Below are positions 46,780-56,185 of a DNA stretch of 64,000 nucleotides, in pieces. The notes beneath the pieces are model-generated. The model was not told the DNA's origin and did not search any database. It saw nothing but the letters and a program-made list of their open reading frames with translations. This stretch comes from a virus: IMG/VR virus record IMGVR_UViG_3300046543_000082, positions 16,257-80,256 of that record, one strand, 5' to 3'. Every line of letters starts with the position of its first letter. Position 1 is the stretch's first letter. The translations under genes and the position numbers were made by a program.

Positions 46780-47784
46780 TCACGCGATCAAAACTCCGCT
46801 GAACTGCGGACCACGGGACGTCAAGTTGCCGGCCCACCCGATCAATTTGGTGACCGCATCCTGGTTGACTGCCTGACGCTCGCCACCGATCGGCACGAAG
46901 TTGCGGTCACGGTGCGGCCGGAACGAGATGTACTTCGTGTTGAGACCCCACATGTGATTCGCCGTCGCGTTGGCGCCGATACCGCCATCAAGCACGACAT
47001 CCGAAGCCATGCCGCCGCCGTAGAACTTGACAGCCGGGAAGCCAGCGCCTGCGAGCTTCGTGTTGCCGTCGCTCATGACGCGCTGCTGAGCAACCATCGA
47101 TGCGATGTACATCGAGTAGTAGTTGTTATCAGCAACAAACAGGTCCATACGGTCACGACCGCGAACCGCCTTGAGAGCGAGCTGCGTCATGTAGTTCTGG
47201 ATGTTCGCAGCAGAGACAGCAGCACCGCCGTTGGTCGTACCCGAGAACACCTGCGATTGCCAGAAGGCGAACGATGCGCGATTGATACCGCCATACGTGC
47301 CCGAGGTCGGCGCATCCGGAATAGCCGCAGCCAGACCGGTGATGTTCTTGCCGCTATTGCCCGTGCCATCGAGATAGATGTCGGCCGCAATACGGTTGAT
47401 CAGTTGCGATTCGGCGATGTCCATACGCGAATCGAGCAGGTCGATGATTGCCTCTTTCGACGAGTTCTGAAGCATTTCCAGACCCGAGATGGTCACAGCC
47501 GCCGCGTACTGCTGGATCGAGAACTGAGCCGCCGAAATCGGGCTGTTCGGCGCGATGTTCAGAACTTCGTAGCCCGAGTACGAGTTGACGTTGGTCGTCG
47601 TCGCGTCGGTGTACATGATTTCTTCCAAAATCACGTTACCGCCGCCGAACGGACGGACATTCCCACGCTCACGCAGAACCATGAGCAGGGCGTTGTTGTT
47701 TGTTACGTTGTCAGCGAGTTCGCCGCTACGAGATTGGATGGTCGTGGCGATGATGTCGCTGATTGCTCCATTGGCGAATGCCAT
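46780..47784 (-). CDS. Major capsid protein (non-SU10 type)
   Basis: 334 residues. FANGAISDIIATTIQSRSGE, LADNVTNNNALLMVLRERGN, VILEEIMYTD, then a long helix region with AVTISGLEMLQNSSKEAIID, and C-terminal FVPIGGERQAVNQDAVTKLI. The plan (N-arm, long helix, A-domain) is an HK97-fold coat protein. It occupies the place of the SU10-type coat in the first prophage but shows no alignable similarity by eye. Confidence 0.75.
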   Translation of the reverse strand: MAFANGAISDIIATTIQSRSGELADNVTNNNALLMVLRERGNVRPFGGGNVILEEIMYTDATTTNVNSYSGYEVLNIAPNSPISAAQFSIQQYAAAVTISGLEMLQNSSKEAIIDLLDSRMDIAESQLINRIAADIYLDGTGNSGKNITGLAAAIPDAPTSGTYGGINRASFAFWQSQVFSGTTNGGAAVSAANIQNYMTQLALKAVRGRDRMDLFVADNNYYSMYIASMVAQQRVMSDGNTKLAGAGFPAVKFYGGGMASDVVLDGGIGANATANHMWGLNTKYISFRPHRDRNFVPIGGERQAVNQDAVTKLIGWAGNLTSRGPQFSGVLIA

Positions 47785-47805
47785 GTGTCGCTCCTATCAG
47801 TGAAA

Positions 47806-48864
47806 TCAAATACGGCTTGCGGTCGCTTGGTCGAAGGATTCTTCCAGTGCCGCTCGCCGTCCTTTCGGTGCCCCGCCTGTCGTTGCCGCGACTGCGCCGG
47901 GTGTGGCCGTCCGCGTGCTGACTGCGTTCGCTTTGGCTGCTTTCGCTGCCTTATCCGCCTCGATCCGACGTTGCTTCTCCGCTGCATCGCGTTGTGTCGC
48001 CTGATGCTTCGTGAAAAGTTCGTCGTTCAAGCGGAGCGCCTTCGAATAGGCGCTATCAAGATCCGTAGCCATGCCCGCTTGTAGCAGGCGCTGCATCTCC
48101 GGTCCCAATTGATCTACATACGGATGCGATGACCTGAAGTTTTCGACTTCGGCCACCGCAGCCGCCTGAATCTGTGCGTGTTGCTGGTTCTGGTACTGCG
48201 ACATCTGGTTTTCCAGATCGCGTGCGCGCTGTTGCGCTGCCATCACGTTCGGATCGATGTGATGTTGCATGTGCTGCGGCAATGCCGCGCTTTGCTGCAA
48301 CATCTGCTGGAGCGGGATGCCGACTGCATGAGCCACATTCACCAGCGTTTGAATCTTCGTCGCCTCGTCGCCGGTCGCAAGCAACTTGCGGGTGTAGAGC
48401 AGATCGCGGACAACCACTTCCGGTTGGACGCCCTGATGGCGAAGTTCGTCGAGATGCGGCTGGATTGATTGAACGATCGGCTCGACCTTCGCGCGGTAGT
48501 CATCGAATCCGCGCTGGCTTTCCTGCTCGCGCTGGTGGATGTACTTCGCGACTTCGGGATCAAGCTTGTCCCAATGGGCGCGCTGATCGGCCTTCCATGA
48601 CTTCGGCGGCTCGGGGCGCTCTGTTGCTACCGGCTGCGCCTCGACGCCTGCTACAGCATCCGCAGACGGCGCGACAGGTGCTTTCGGAGCGAAGCGGCCC
48701 GATTCATCACGCGACCGGCCTTCGTTCTCTACCGGCTCGGCGCTGATGTTCTCGACGCTCGGCGCATCGACTACAACCTCATGCACCGGATCGGCCGGCG
48801 CGTCGGTTACCGATTGGTCGATCGCTTCCAGCGCTTCTGCTAAATCTTCTCTGCGGGTTCCCAT
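47806..48864 (-). CDS. Capsid scaffolding protein
   Basis: 352 residues, acidic disordered start, then PKSWKADQRAHWDKLDPEVA, KYIHQREQESQRGFDDYRAK and a Gln-rich helix (NQMSQYQNQQHAQIQAAAVA). The 'SWKAD.RA.W..L.P..Q.YI..RE' pattern is common to podovirus scaffolds. Basic C-terminus. Directly before the coat gene. Confidence 0.75.
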   Translation of the reverse strand: MGTRREDLAEALEAIDQSVTDAPADPVHEVVVDAPSVENISAEPVENEGRSRDESGRFAPKAPVAPSADAVAGVEAQPVATERPEPPKSWKADQRAHWDKLDPEVAKYIHQREQESQRGFDDYRAKVEPIVQSIQPHLDELRHQGVQPEVVVRDLLYTRKLLATGDEATKIQTLVNVAHAVGIPLQQMLQQSAALPQHMQHHIDPNVMAAQQRARDLENQMSQYQNQQHAQIQAAAVAEVENFRSSHPYVDQLGPEMQRLLQAGMATDLDSAYSKALRLNDELFTKHQATQRDAAEKQRRIEADKAAKAAKANAVSTRTATPGAVAATTGGAPKGRRAALEESFDQATASRI

Positions 48865-48878
48865 GGTTTCTCCGTGGC

Positions 48879-49229
48879 TTATTTAAGCGCGTTGACTTGG
48901 TCGATGATCTTTTGCTTACGCGCTTTCTTCGACTCGGGCGTAAGGTCGATCTTTTCTTTTGGCTTCAGGTACTTCGTTTCATTGCCAATCTCGATGCAGT
49001 TGTGCGCCTTCAGGTGTGCGCGATGATGCGATCGGGAAGAGATCATTTCACCGGTAATCATCGAGCGATATGGCGACATGTCGGCCGCCACGAAGGGAGC
49101 GCTGACGACGCGCTGCACCTCCCCGCCGCATTCGTTGCACTCGGGAATATCCTTGTCGCGCTCGGCAACAGAGCGATACACGGCATCGTCCCTGCCGCAG
49201 GACTGGCATTTCGTTGCGTAGAGAGGCAT
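48879..49229 (-). CDS. FmdB-like zinc-ribbon protein
   Basis: 116 residues. MPLYATKCQSCGRDDAVYRS, then IPECNECGGEVQRVVSAPFV gives two CxxC pairs of an FmdB-type zinc ribbon, followed by a basic tail (ESKKARKQKIIDQ). Located between portal and scaffold; 3 bp after the portal gene. Role in the head gene cluster is unknown. Confidence 0.65.
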   Translation of the reverse strand: MPLYATKCQSCGRDDAVYRSVAERDKDIPECNECGGEVQRVVSAPFVAADMSPYRSMITGEMISSRSHHRAHLKAHNCIEIGNETKYLKPKEKIDLTPESKKARKQKIIDQVNALK

Positions 49230-49232
49230 GGG

Positions 49233-51446
49233 TTATTCGCCGGATTCGGCTGTACGCGCCGCGCTGATCTGCGCTGCGTCGAGAGTGGTTTCAGCGGAGA
49301 TTTCCGCGACTTCGATGGCGCGGGCGTTGTTCAGGTGAGCAATCAGCACTTGCATCTGCGCCTGCATCTCGGATTTCTGCGCGTCCATCATCATGCGCAT
49401 CTGCTCCAAACGCTGCTCTTGCTCGGCCTTCATCTGGTCCCGATGCATTTCAAGCACTTGCTCTTGCGTCGCCTGGCGCGCTTGGGCTTCCTGCTCGGCA
49501 TTGGCCGTCTGTTGCGCGAGATGCGCTTTCAGCATTTCAAGTTGGCCTTGCTGCTGCATCTTGGCCTGCTCAATCTGATTGCGCCCCTGCTCCATCTGCA
49601 TGTCGATCTGCGCACCGGCCTGCTTCTCTTGGATGCGCGCTTGCGACTCAGCCTGAACCTTCTGGATTTCGATCGGAGGCGGCTTGGGCTGTCCGGCCTG
49701 CGCCTGAAGCTGCTTCGTCAGCGTCTCCGCGGCGTTGTCGATCATCCCTTCCAGCGTCTTGCCGGCCTTGAACGCTGACACGCCGAACTTGAGGATTTCG
49801 ACCAGCACGGGTGCCAATTCAGGCGTCGCCTGCGCGGCCGGGACGGCTTGCTGAAGGAACTTGCTGACCATCTCGACGAACTCGATACGGTCCTGCTTCT
49901 GCGCGTCCTCGTCGATCTGCACCAGAGAGTCAGCGTCGACCTCGATCCGGAACGAGCGCAGCACCTTGTTGCGCAGCATCTGGAGCGCTTGCGGCACGAG
50001 TTGCTGATCTTCGGGCAGCAACTGTCCGGCGGACGCCATCTGAAGGATCGTCTGATCGCTGAACTTGCCGCAAATGACCTGTGCTTTGAGGCGCAACAGT
50101 TCAGTCGCGTAGATCGCAACGTCTTCCTGAGTCGTGCGCAGCCGTACCGCGCCGAAACGTGCCTTGATACCCTGAGCCGTCGCCGTCTCTGCCGCGTCAG
50201 TCTCGCCGCGCATGATGTCGGCAATACCGGTCAGCGCGTAAATCTGTTGGACGACGTTCTCGCGCGCCTCGAATGCGATCTGCAATGCCTGTGCGATCGG
50301 CCCAAGGTCAATGATGTCGACAGCGCCTTTCAATCCGCCCTTCTCAGCGAACGCTGCAAAGCTCTTGACCGGGATTAGGTCGTTGTTTCCCGTTTCCGTG
50401 AACAGCCGCTGCAATTCCTTGAACTCGGCGTTGTACACGCCGCGCACCTTGAGCGCCTTAATCAGCCCGTCGATGCGATCGCTGATGACATCGAGCTCGT
50501 TCGCCTGGTCCTGATACTGGATGAAGTCAGGGACCGGAACGAGCGTATCGCTGGTCGTCGTGCCGAGCAGCGGCTTCGGGCATGGGAAGAAGCCTTCGAG
50601 GCCGAGCGGATCGTCCTTCTCGTCAAGCAACTGCCCCACGGACTTCGACAGCCAGACGGCCTTCTGCGTCTCTATGTCCCAAATCTCATAGACGCATGCC
50701 TGCTTGTTCATCTGCTCTTGGCCGGTCGCCATCTTCGACTCGCCATAGCCCTCTGCGCCCGGCGTCGCATCGAGAGGCACACGCATGGCCGTTTCTTCGC
50801 CGAAGCGCTCGCAGAGCTTCGAATAGGAAAGGTAGACGCGACGCCATACGCATGTAACCTCTTCCCATGTCCGTGCGACCGAATGGCCGAAATCCTTCCA
50901 ATGCACATAGTCGACCGGCGATGTCTCGTCGTCAATCTGCTCAAGTGGCTGATCGTCTGTGATCTGTTCCGCGCCGGCGCCCTCGATCACCGCATCGTCA
51001 TCGCCGTATTCGTCCTCGGACAGCGGCTCCTGCACGCTCGTGACCGGCGCATATCTCACCCATGCCACGCCACGCCCGCACAGGAATCGATCCTGGACGC
51101 TGTTCTTCATCGCCTCCCGGTAATCCGGGTAATGGCGCACTTCAAATTCCAGCGCTCTTTCAAGTAAGAGTGAAGCTACACGCCCGACAGGGTCGCTATC
51201 TCTGAAACGACGGGATACGTCGGGCTGCGGTAGGCGACTGAAGGTTGCTGGAACCAGTGTCTGTACATTGGCCCATAGGATGTTGAAGCGTGCGGACTCG
51301 CTGCCACAGGTGTATTCCTTCGCGTCGTCGCGGTAGCGCTTCGTGATCTTTGTCGAGCGGTCCGTCCACTTGTTGAACGTCTTATCGTAGGCCGTGATAT
51401 AGCCTAGGTAGCGCTCTACTTCGGGCGAACGCGTTGGTTGTGCCAT
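49233..51446 (-). CDS. Portal protein, podovirus type
   Basis: 737 residues. N-terminal YLGYITAYDKTFNKWTDRST, KRYRDDAKEY; body with FSRLPQPDVSRRF, WKDFGHSVARTWEEVTCVWR, YALTGIADIMRGETDAAETA; the last ~170 residues form a Gln/Glu-rich coiled coil, the extended barrel of P22-type portals. Length matches the other portal (738). Overlaps the head-fibre gene by 1 bp. Confidence 0.85.
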   Translation of the reverse strand: MAQPTRSPEVERYLGYITAYDKTFNKWTDRSTKITKRYRDDAKEYTCGSESARFNILWANVQTLVPATFSRLPQPDVSRRFRDSDPVGRVASLLLERALEFEVRHYPDYREAMKNSVQDRFLCGRGVAWVRYAPVTSVQEPLSEDEYGDDDAVIEGAGAEQITDDQPLEQIDDETSPVDYVHWKDFGHSVARTWEEVTCVWRRVYLSYSKLCERFGEETAMRVPLDATPGAEGYGESKMATGQEQMNKQACVYEIWDIETQKAVWLSKSVGQLLDEKDDPLGLEGFFPCPKPLLGTTTSDTLVPVPDFIQYQDQANELDVISDRIDGLIKALKVRGVYNAEFKELQRLFTETGNNDLIPVKSFAAFAEKGGLKGAVDIIDLGPIAQALQIAFEARENVVQQIYALTGIADIMRGETDAAETATAQGIKARFGAVRLRTTQEDVAIYATELLRLKAQVICGKFSDQTILQMASAGQLLPEDQQLVPQALQMLRNKVLRSFRIEVDADSLVQIDEDAQKQDRIEFVEMVSKFLQQAVPAAQATPELAPVLVEILKFGVSAFKAGKTLEGMIDNAAETLTKQLQAQAGQPKPPPIEIQKVQAESQARIQEKQAGAQIDMQMEQGRNQIEQAKMQQQGQLEMLKAHLAQQTANAEQEAQARQATQEQVLEMHRDQMKAEQEQRLEQMRMMMDAQKSEMQAQMQVLIAHLNNARAIEVAEISAETTLDAAQISAARTAESGE

Positions 51447-53437
51447 TATTTCACCAGGCTAGAGCTTGACCACGGGGCATTCTGTTGGCCAATCTGGATA
51501 TTCAATCCGAGAGACGGGCCGTAGACATTCGCGCCGCTGTGGAATAGGCGAAGCGTTCCGTCGCCTACATCGACCACGAATGAATCGAAGACCTGCAAGT
51601 TTTCCCACGCATAGGCGCCCGGCACTCCAGCAGCAATGCGGAACGCCCACGTCAGGCCGCCATCCAGTGAAATCCCCTGTCCGATGAACCGGCCAATAGG
51701 CGGATTGCCTGTCTGCGTTTGCGGAACGTAGTCGAATGAGATCAGGTATTGCTGGCCTTCTTTCCCGGGCGGCACGTAGACCGATGGTTCACCAGCCGAG
51801 TCATTGCGGAACAGCCCGACAGGCGGCAGAACAGCAGGGATGGTCCCTGTCTGATCGACCCACGTCGCGCCCAAGTCGCTTGACGTGAGCAAGCCGAACC
51901 GTTTCACGCCATCGCCGCCGAGGCCAGCGCACCACATTTCAATGACCGTGCTCCCCTGACGAACACGCAGCATCGGATCGAAAACGCCCTGATTGCGCCA
52001 GAAGTTATTCGAAGCCGGCACAGTCGCGCTGCAGATCAGACCGACTCGCGTCCACGTGTGCAAGTCTGTGCTCGTCGCCCACCGGATTGTCGTGCCGTTA
52101 TCAGAGACGTACGCCTGATATGTCGTGCCGGCGATCTGAACCGCGCCACCATTGAATGAGAAGAATCCGTCTGTCCCGTTCGCAAGCATTACCGGATTCG
52201 AAACGTCAGCTGTCCAGGGCCCATCAATGGTCGTCGATGTCCACAACCCGAGGTTCAGGATGTTTGAATTTGCTGCATTCCCATTCGTCACATGCGCGGC
52301 CGCCGTATAACCAGACAGCAGCATGGCCCATCGATTGTTCACGGCATCGAAGAACGGCTCGGGATTGGCGATGTCCGTTGCGTCCCATGTGCCGGCCGAA
52401 CCCTTGGCAATAACCGGAGCGCCAGCATTTGCCGCGAGCGCCGTAAAGACGGGCCAGTTGTAATTGAGTCCTACCAGCGACTGAACCTTTATCGGGCCCC
52501 ACGTTGCGTTGCCGCCAGATGGTCCATTGACGCCCATGTAAATACCGCACTTGGTCGCTGTCTGGAATAGCGTCGACACGATCGACGAAATCTGGACGCC
52601 ATTTACCCAAATCGTGATGTTTTGGCCAACGCAATCCACGCGAACAGCCGTGATGGCGTTATTAATTACAGTTGCGTCCGCGATGTACGCCTGATCGAAC
52701 TGCGTGCCGCCCTGCTTGTTGTAGAGCGTGACGCGGTTATAGCGCGGATCAACCTGGATACCCCAGTTATTGCCCGCGTCCACGTAACGGAACATCATGA
52801 CTGCGATCACGCACAGATTGCCATCCGGCGTGAACGATGACATCGGACACGTGATGGTGAAATCCGACACGCCAGCATCGAAGACGTTGGCATTGGCGTT
52901 CACTTGAATAGCCGCCTGAGCCTTTCCGCTGCCGTTCAGCGTGAAAGCGCCAGCCGCGTTCGTGGTCCATGTCTTGTTGCCGATGTTCGTCGGTCGTGAT
53001 TCGACAAACGTGCCGGCCGTCCCAATGAAATCGTCTTCGGCAAAGATTGACGCACCGCCGCCGAGACTAGGCGCCCACGCATTGTTTCCGAGACAGTAGA
53101 AGTCGCCCGTCTGTCCGCCTGCAAGCGATGCAGATGCAGCCGCATTGAGGAAACTACCGCCAATCGGCGGATATACCAGCATCGGCGTCGACGAAGCATT
53201 GACGATGACGTATATGTCGCCGGCGACTGCGGTCATGCTGACCATGTTTTGCGCCGGCAGCCGAACACCAGACGACGCAGGCACGTTCGAGAACACGCTG
53301 AAGTCGTTGCTGATCAGGGTTGCGTTAGCTTGGGTCGTGCCGGCAGCCGTGAGGTTGAGCGCGGGAAGGCCTGCGGTCGTGTTCTGTGCCTGAGCGCCGG
53401 GTACGCCCGACCCCATCAGCTTCGCAAGGGTAGTCAT
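51446..53437 (-). CDS. Head-fibre: decoration domain + jelly-roll + GH43-like propeller
   Basis: 663 residues. Residues ~1-130 equal the pattern of the free 127-residue protein at 55474-55857 (MTTLAKLMGSGVPGAQAQ..., VIVNASSTPMLVYPPIGGSF). Residues ~135-330 and ~345-655 match the jelly roll and propeller of 7112-9457 closely (e.g. DIANPEPFFD, LHTWTRVGLIC, VFDPMLRVRQGS). It lies between terminase and portal instead of after the coat gene. Likely a capsid appendage binding glycans; whether the enzyme is active is open. Confidence 0.7.
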   Translation of the reverse strand: MTTLAKLMGSGVPGAQAQNTTAGLPALNLTAAGTTQANATLISNDFSVFSNVPASSGVRLPAQNMVSMTAVAGDIYVIVNASSTPMLVYPPIGGSFLNAAASASLAGGQTGDFYCLGNNAWAPSLGGGASIFAEDDFIGTAGTFVESRPTNIGNKTWTTNAAGAFTLNGSGKAQAAIQVNANANVFDAGVSDFTITCPMSSFTPDGNLCVIAVMMFRYVDAGNNWGIQVDPRYNRVTLYNKQGGTQFDQAYIADATVINNAITAVRVDCVGQNITIWVNGVQISSIVSTLFQTATKCGIYMGVNGPSGGNATWGPIKVQSLVGLNYNWPVFTALAANAGAPVIAKGSAGTWDATDIANPEPFFDAVNNRWAMLLSGYTAAAHVTNGNAANSNILNLGLWTSTTIDGPWTADVSNPVMLANGTDGFFSFNGGAVQIAGTTYQAYVSDNGTTIRWATSTDLHTWTRVGLICSATVPASNNFWRNQGVFDPMLRVRQGSTVIEMWCAGLGGDGVKRFGLLTSSDLGATWVDQTGTIPAVLPPVGLFRNDSAGEPSVYVPPGKEGQQYLISFDYVPQTQTGNPPIGRFIGQGISLDGGLTWAFRIAAGVPGAYAWENLQVFDSFVVDVGDGTLRLFHSGANVYGPSLGLNIQIGQQNAPWSSSSLVK

Positions 53438-53706
53438 CAGCCGACGATCGCTGTTGCGCTGATCGTGCCGCCGACCACGATGTAATGGCCTTGGCCTGCG
53501 GCGAGGTGCATCGGCGTGAAGCCAACCGGCAATAGCACTGTGTCAATCAGCTTCGTGGCCGTCGACGTGGCATTGCTGTCGTAGACAGCCACCGTGCCGG
53601 ATGTCGTGCTCGAGACGAAGATGCCAATCAACGTCTGACCGGGGATTGCGTTGACATTCTTACTCGCGCTGAACAGAACGCCGCCGCCGCTAATGCTCGA
53701 TGCCAT
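53437..53706 (-). CDS. Small beta-rich protein, decoration type
   Basis: 89 residues from the ATG at 53706 (TAATG overlap with terL). MASSISGGGVLFSASKNVNA, IPGQTLIGIFVSSTTSGTVA, HYIVVGGTISATAIVG. Single small beta domain, similar in style to 6748-7050. Head accessory by context. Confidence 0.5.
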   Translation of the reverse strand: MASSISGGGVLFSASKNVNAIPGQTLIGIFVSSTTSGTVAVYDSNATSTATKLIDTVLLPVGFTPMHLAAGQGHYIVVGGTISATAIVG

Positions 53707-55070
53707 TACAGCCTCCGATGATTCGATACTTGCCGCATGTGATCTTCCCAAACGTCGTTTAGCGTCTCGCTGGCGTCGAAATTGGCCCAGTCAGGCTCAT
53801 GCTTGGGTGCGATGTATTCCGCCTCGCTCATCACCTGCGCGCCATATGCGAACGCGTCAGATGGATGCGAGGCCCAGTTGTGCAGCGGTTCTTTCGAAAA
53901 CACGCCCGTGTCGTCATTCCACTCGTATTCCCACGCGCCAAGGCCATCTAGCCCGGCTTCACATGCGGTACGGTTGAATGCACATTTCGGGATGACCGCG
54001 CGAGCTGCGCTGATCTGGTCAAGTTTCTTGGTCTGCGGCACGACATCGACCTTGCCGCCGCCAAACGCCGCTAGAAACCGCTCCATGCTCGTGTGCTTGC
54101 TTTGGAACGTCTTGGCCCGCGCATCGTGCGGCAGCCATATCTTTCCGAGCTTGGCGCCCATGTCGGTGATGCTCTGCTGAATGCGTGGAATCCAGTCCTC
54201 AGCATCCAGCCCTGAATCACCTTCGTATTTGACGAGGTTGAATCCACCCGGCAGGCGCTGCCAGTACCACCATGAGGCCGTATCGCGGAACCCCAAGTCG
54301 CTGCTGATCTCAATCGGCGCGCCCAATGGGTCGTATTCAATCTCTTCGCTGATCCGGCCTTCGCGCTCTGCGGCGCTGACCCACTTACCAAGGATCGACC
54401 CGGCGATGTTGCCGTATGCGCCTTCCCAGATATGGTCGTACTCTTCTTCCGGCAGGTTCGCTAAGTCACGCTGACGAGCACGCTGCAACACGGAAGGAAA
54501 GCGCGGATTGTCACGCCAGTTCAGTTCGATGATCTTGAACAGCGGGTCTTTCACGCGCCTGAAGCGCAGATCGGTCGGACTACCCTTGCGCCTTGGGTTC
54601 CACGTCACCCACAGTTCGCTAACCTCTTCGCGCAGGGTCGGGATCAGCGTCGACCATGCCATGTTGGTGACTGGCTCGGCCTCGTCCACCCAACACAACA
54701 GAATGCGCGCCTTCGACTTCACACTGTCGATGCTGCGATCTAGCCCGGCGAACTTGTATGAGATGCGCCCGTCTTTCGTGCGGATGTACTTCTCGCCGAT
54801 CTCGAAGAACGCTTCTAGCCACGGCTCAGACCGAATCGCCGCCTTCACTTCCTCTAGCGACGAGTCATCTAGCGAGTTCATGAACTGCCGAGCGCAGAGG
54901 ATGATCCCCTCGCGGCCTTCCATCGCCCACATATAGGCGCGAACGGCGCTCATCTTGGCGAAGGATCGCGTCTTACCTGATCCCCGGCCGCCGTATGCCC
55001 CGCGTATGTCCGCCCTGCCACTGAAGACAGGGATTAGCTTAGGAGGAAGCTGAATCCTGGCTGTTGTCAC
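53706..55070 (-). CDS. terL: Terminase large subunit
   Basis: 454 residues. Walker A at ~24-36 (GAYGGRGSGKTRS, the consensus GKT here versus AKT in the other prophage), Walker B LLCWVDEAEP, coupling motif ELNWRDNPRFP, nuclease acidic residues in SSDLGFRDTASWWYWQ and the C-terminal HPSDAFAYG. Overlaps the small-subunit candidate by 32 bp. Confidence 0.9.
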   Translation of the reverse strand: MTTARIQLPPKLIPVFSGRADIRGAYGGRGSGKTRSFAKMSAVRAYMWAMEGREGIILCARQFMNSLDDSSLEEVKAAIRSEPWLEAFFEIGEKYIRTKDGRISYKFAGLDRSIDSVKSKARILLCWVDEAEPVTNMAWSTLIPTLREEVSELWVTWNPRRKGSPTDLRFRRVKDPLFKIIELNWRDNPRFPSVLQRARQRDLANLPEEEYDHIWEGAYGNIAGSILGKWVSAAEREGRISEEIEYDPLGAPIEISSDLGFRDTASWWYWQRLPGGFNLVKYEGDSGLDAEDWIPRIQQSITDMGAKLGKIWLPHDARAKTFQSKHTSMERFLAAFGGGKVDVVPQTKKLDQISAARAVIPKCAFNRTACEAGLDGLGAWEYEWNDDTGVFSKEPLHNWASHPSDAFAYGAQVMSEAEYIAPKHEPDWANFDASETLNDVWEDHMRQVSNHRRL

Positions 55071-55347
55071 TCAGCGGCTCCAGGATGATCCGTTGCACGA
55101 CTGTGAGTGGATTTTGCTCATCGCCCGCGACCTGGAGAGGAAGCATCTTCCCCCAAAGCTGGTAGAAAGCGGTCGGATTCTCTCCAGCCCATACTTTCAG
55201 GCTCTCGACACCGCCGATTCCATCGAATGCCTCTGCGAGCGCTTCCTTTACAGCCACGGTCGACTTGTTCAGCGAGCCTTTAGGCCGTCCCTTGCCTGCG
55301 TTGGGCGGCTTCCGGCCTGTAACTTTTCCTTCTTTACTGGTTTCCAT
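55039..55347 (-). CDS. Candidate terminase small subunit
   Basis: 102 residues. Basic, Gly-rich start (GRKPPNAGKGRPKGSLNKST) with the 'GRPKGS.NK.T' motif common before phage terminases, then EALAEAFDGIGGVESLKVWA and ENPTAFYQLWGKMLPLQV. Packaging role from position and motif. Confidence 0.65.
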   Translation of the reverse strand: METSKEGKVTGRKPPNAGKGRPKGSLNKSTVAVKEALAEAFDGIGGVESLKVWAGENPTAFYQLWGKMLPLQVAGDEQNPLTVVQRIILEPLSDNSQDSASS

Positions 55348-55471
55348 CGCTTTTCACATACTTCTGCGCCAGCGTCTCAGCCTGTTGGAGCAGATCGTCG
55401 AGCGACGAGTATTCCCCGTGCGCTTTGATCTGCTCGATAGCCCATTCGCGGGCTTCTGCTGAGATGGTCAT
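55334..55471 (-). CDS. Small helical protein
   Basis: 45 residues from the ATG at 55471: MTISAEAREWAIEQIKAHGE, YSSLDDLLQQAETLAQKYVK. Looks like an antitoxin-type or accessory helix pair. Overlaps the next start by 14 bp and is 2 bp from the decoration-type gene. Unknown. Confidence 0.5.
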   Translation of the reverse strand: MTISAEAREWAIEQIKAHGEYSSLDDLLQQAETLAQKYVKSDGNQ

Positions 55472-55473
55472 GA

Positions 55474-55857
55474 TCAGCCGCCGACGCTCGGCGCCCAGAC
55501 GTTGCCGCCCAGGCAATAGAAGTCGCCTGTCTTGCCGCCAGCGAGAGAAGCTGAGGCTGCGGCGTTGACAAAGCTGCCACCGGTCGGGGGATAAACGAGC
55601 ATTGCTGTTGCGGAAGCGTTGACGACGACATAGATGTCACCGGCAAGCCCGCACATCGACGATGCATTCGCCACGGGAAGGCGCGCGCCAGACGAAGCGG
55701 GGACGGTCGAGAAGACACTGAAGTCGCTGGTAATCGCTGTTGCGTTCGCCTGCGTGGTGCCTGCGGCGGTCAATCCCGATGCGGGAACGCCGGCGGTAGT
55801 TGCCTGTGCTTGGGCTGCCGGCACTCCGGAACCCATGAGCTTCGCGATGGTTGTCAA
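55474..55857 (-). CDS. Free-standing decoration-type domain protein
   Basis: 127 residues, MTTIAKLMGSGVPAAQAQAT, TAGVPASGLTAAGTTQANAT, VYVVVNASATAMLVYPPTGG-like strands, ending WAPSVGG. It is about as long as, and nearly identical in layout to, residues 1-130 of the head-fibre at 51446-53437. One explanation is that this domain docks to the capsid and the longer protein carries the same dock with a glycan-binding arm. Confidence 0.6.
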   Translation of the reverse strand: MTTIAKLMGSGVPAAQAQATTAGVPASGLTAAGTTQANATAITSDFSVFSTVPASSGARLPVANASSMCGLAGDIYVVVNASATAMLVYPPTGGSFVNAAASASLAGGKTGDFYCLGGNVWAPSVGG

Positions 55858-55866
55858 TTTATTCTC

Positions 55867-56181
55867 CTAAGCTGCGCGCACGGCGCTTTCAACTACATAA
55901 GGTCTGAATAGCTCGCCGTCGTGCTCCGCGAGGATTTCTTCGATCGTCAAATCGTCCAGCAGAATCCAGCCGGTCATTTCGTCACCAGCGCCAAGTCCAT
56001 CGCTCCATTGTCCGAAGCGCACGAACTGTCCTTCAGGCGACAGACGAGCCGGGTCGAGCGTCACTTGGTAGGTCACGACACGCGGCGCTGGGTGGCCAAG
56101 ATCGTCCAGCAGCTTTGCGTTCTTCAGCTCGCGATCAAATGACACGATGGCGACTTGCTTCTTGGTGATGGCTTCGATCAT
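55867..56181 (-). CDS. Late-operon protein, unknown
   Basis: 104 residues from the ATG at 56181: MIEAITKKQVAIVSFDRELK, VTYQVTLDPARLSPEGQFVR, MTGWILLDDLTIEEILAEHD. Mixed alpha/beta. No domain recognised; the first prophage lacks it. Confidence 0.5.
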   Translation of the reverse strand: MIEAITKKQVAIVSFDRELKNAKLLDDLGHPAPRVVTYQVTLDPARLSPEGQFVRFGQWSDGLGAGDEMTGWILLDDLTIEEILAEHDGELFRPYVVESAVRAA

Positions 56182-56185
56182 TGGC

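Noticed and set aside
55334-55471. Toxin-antitoxin pair with neighbouring small genes
   Set aside because: The 45-residue helical protein has no adjacent toxin-like gene; its neighbours are packaging and decoration genes.
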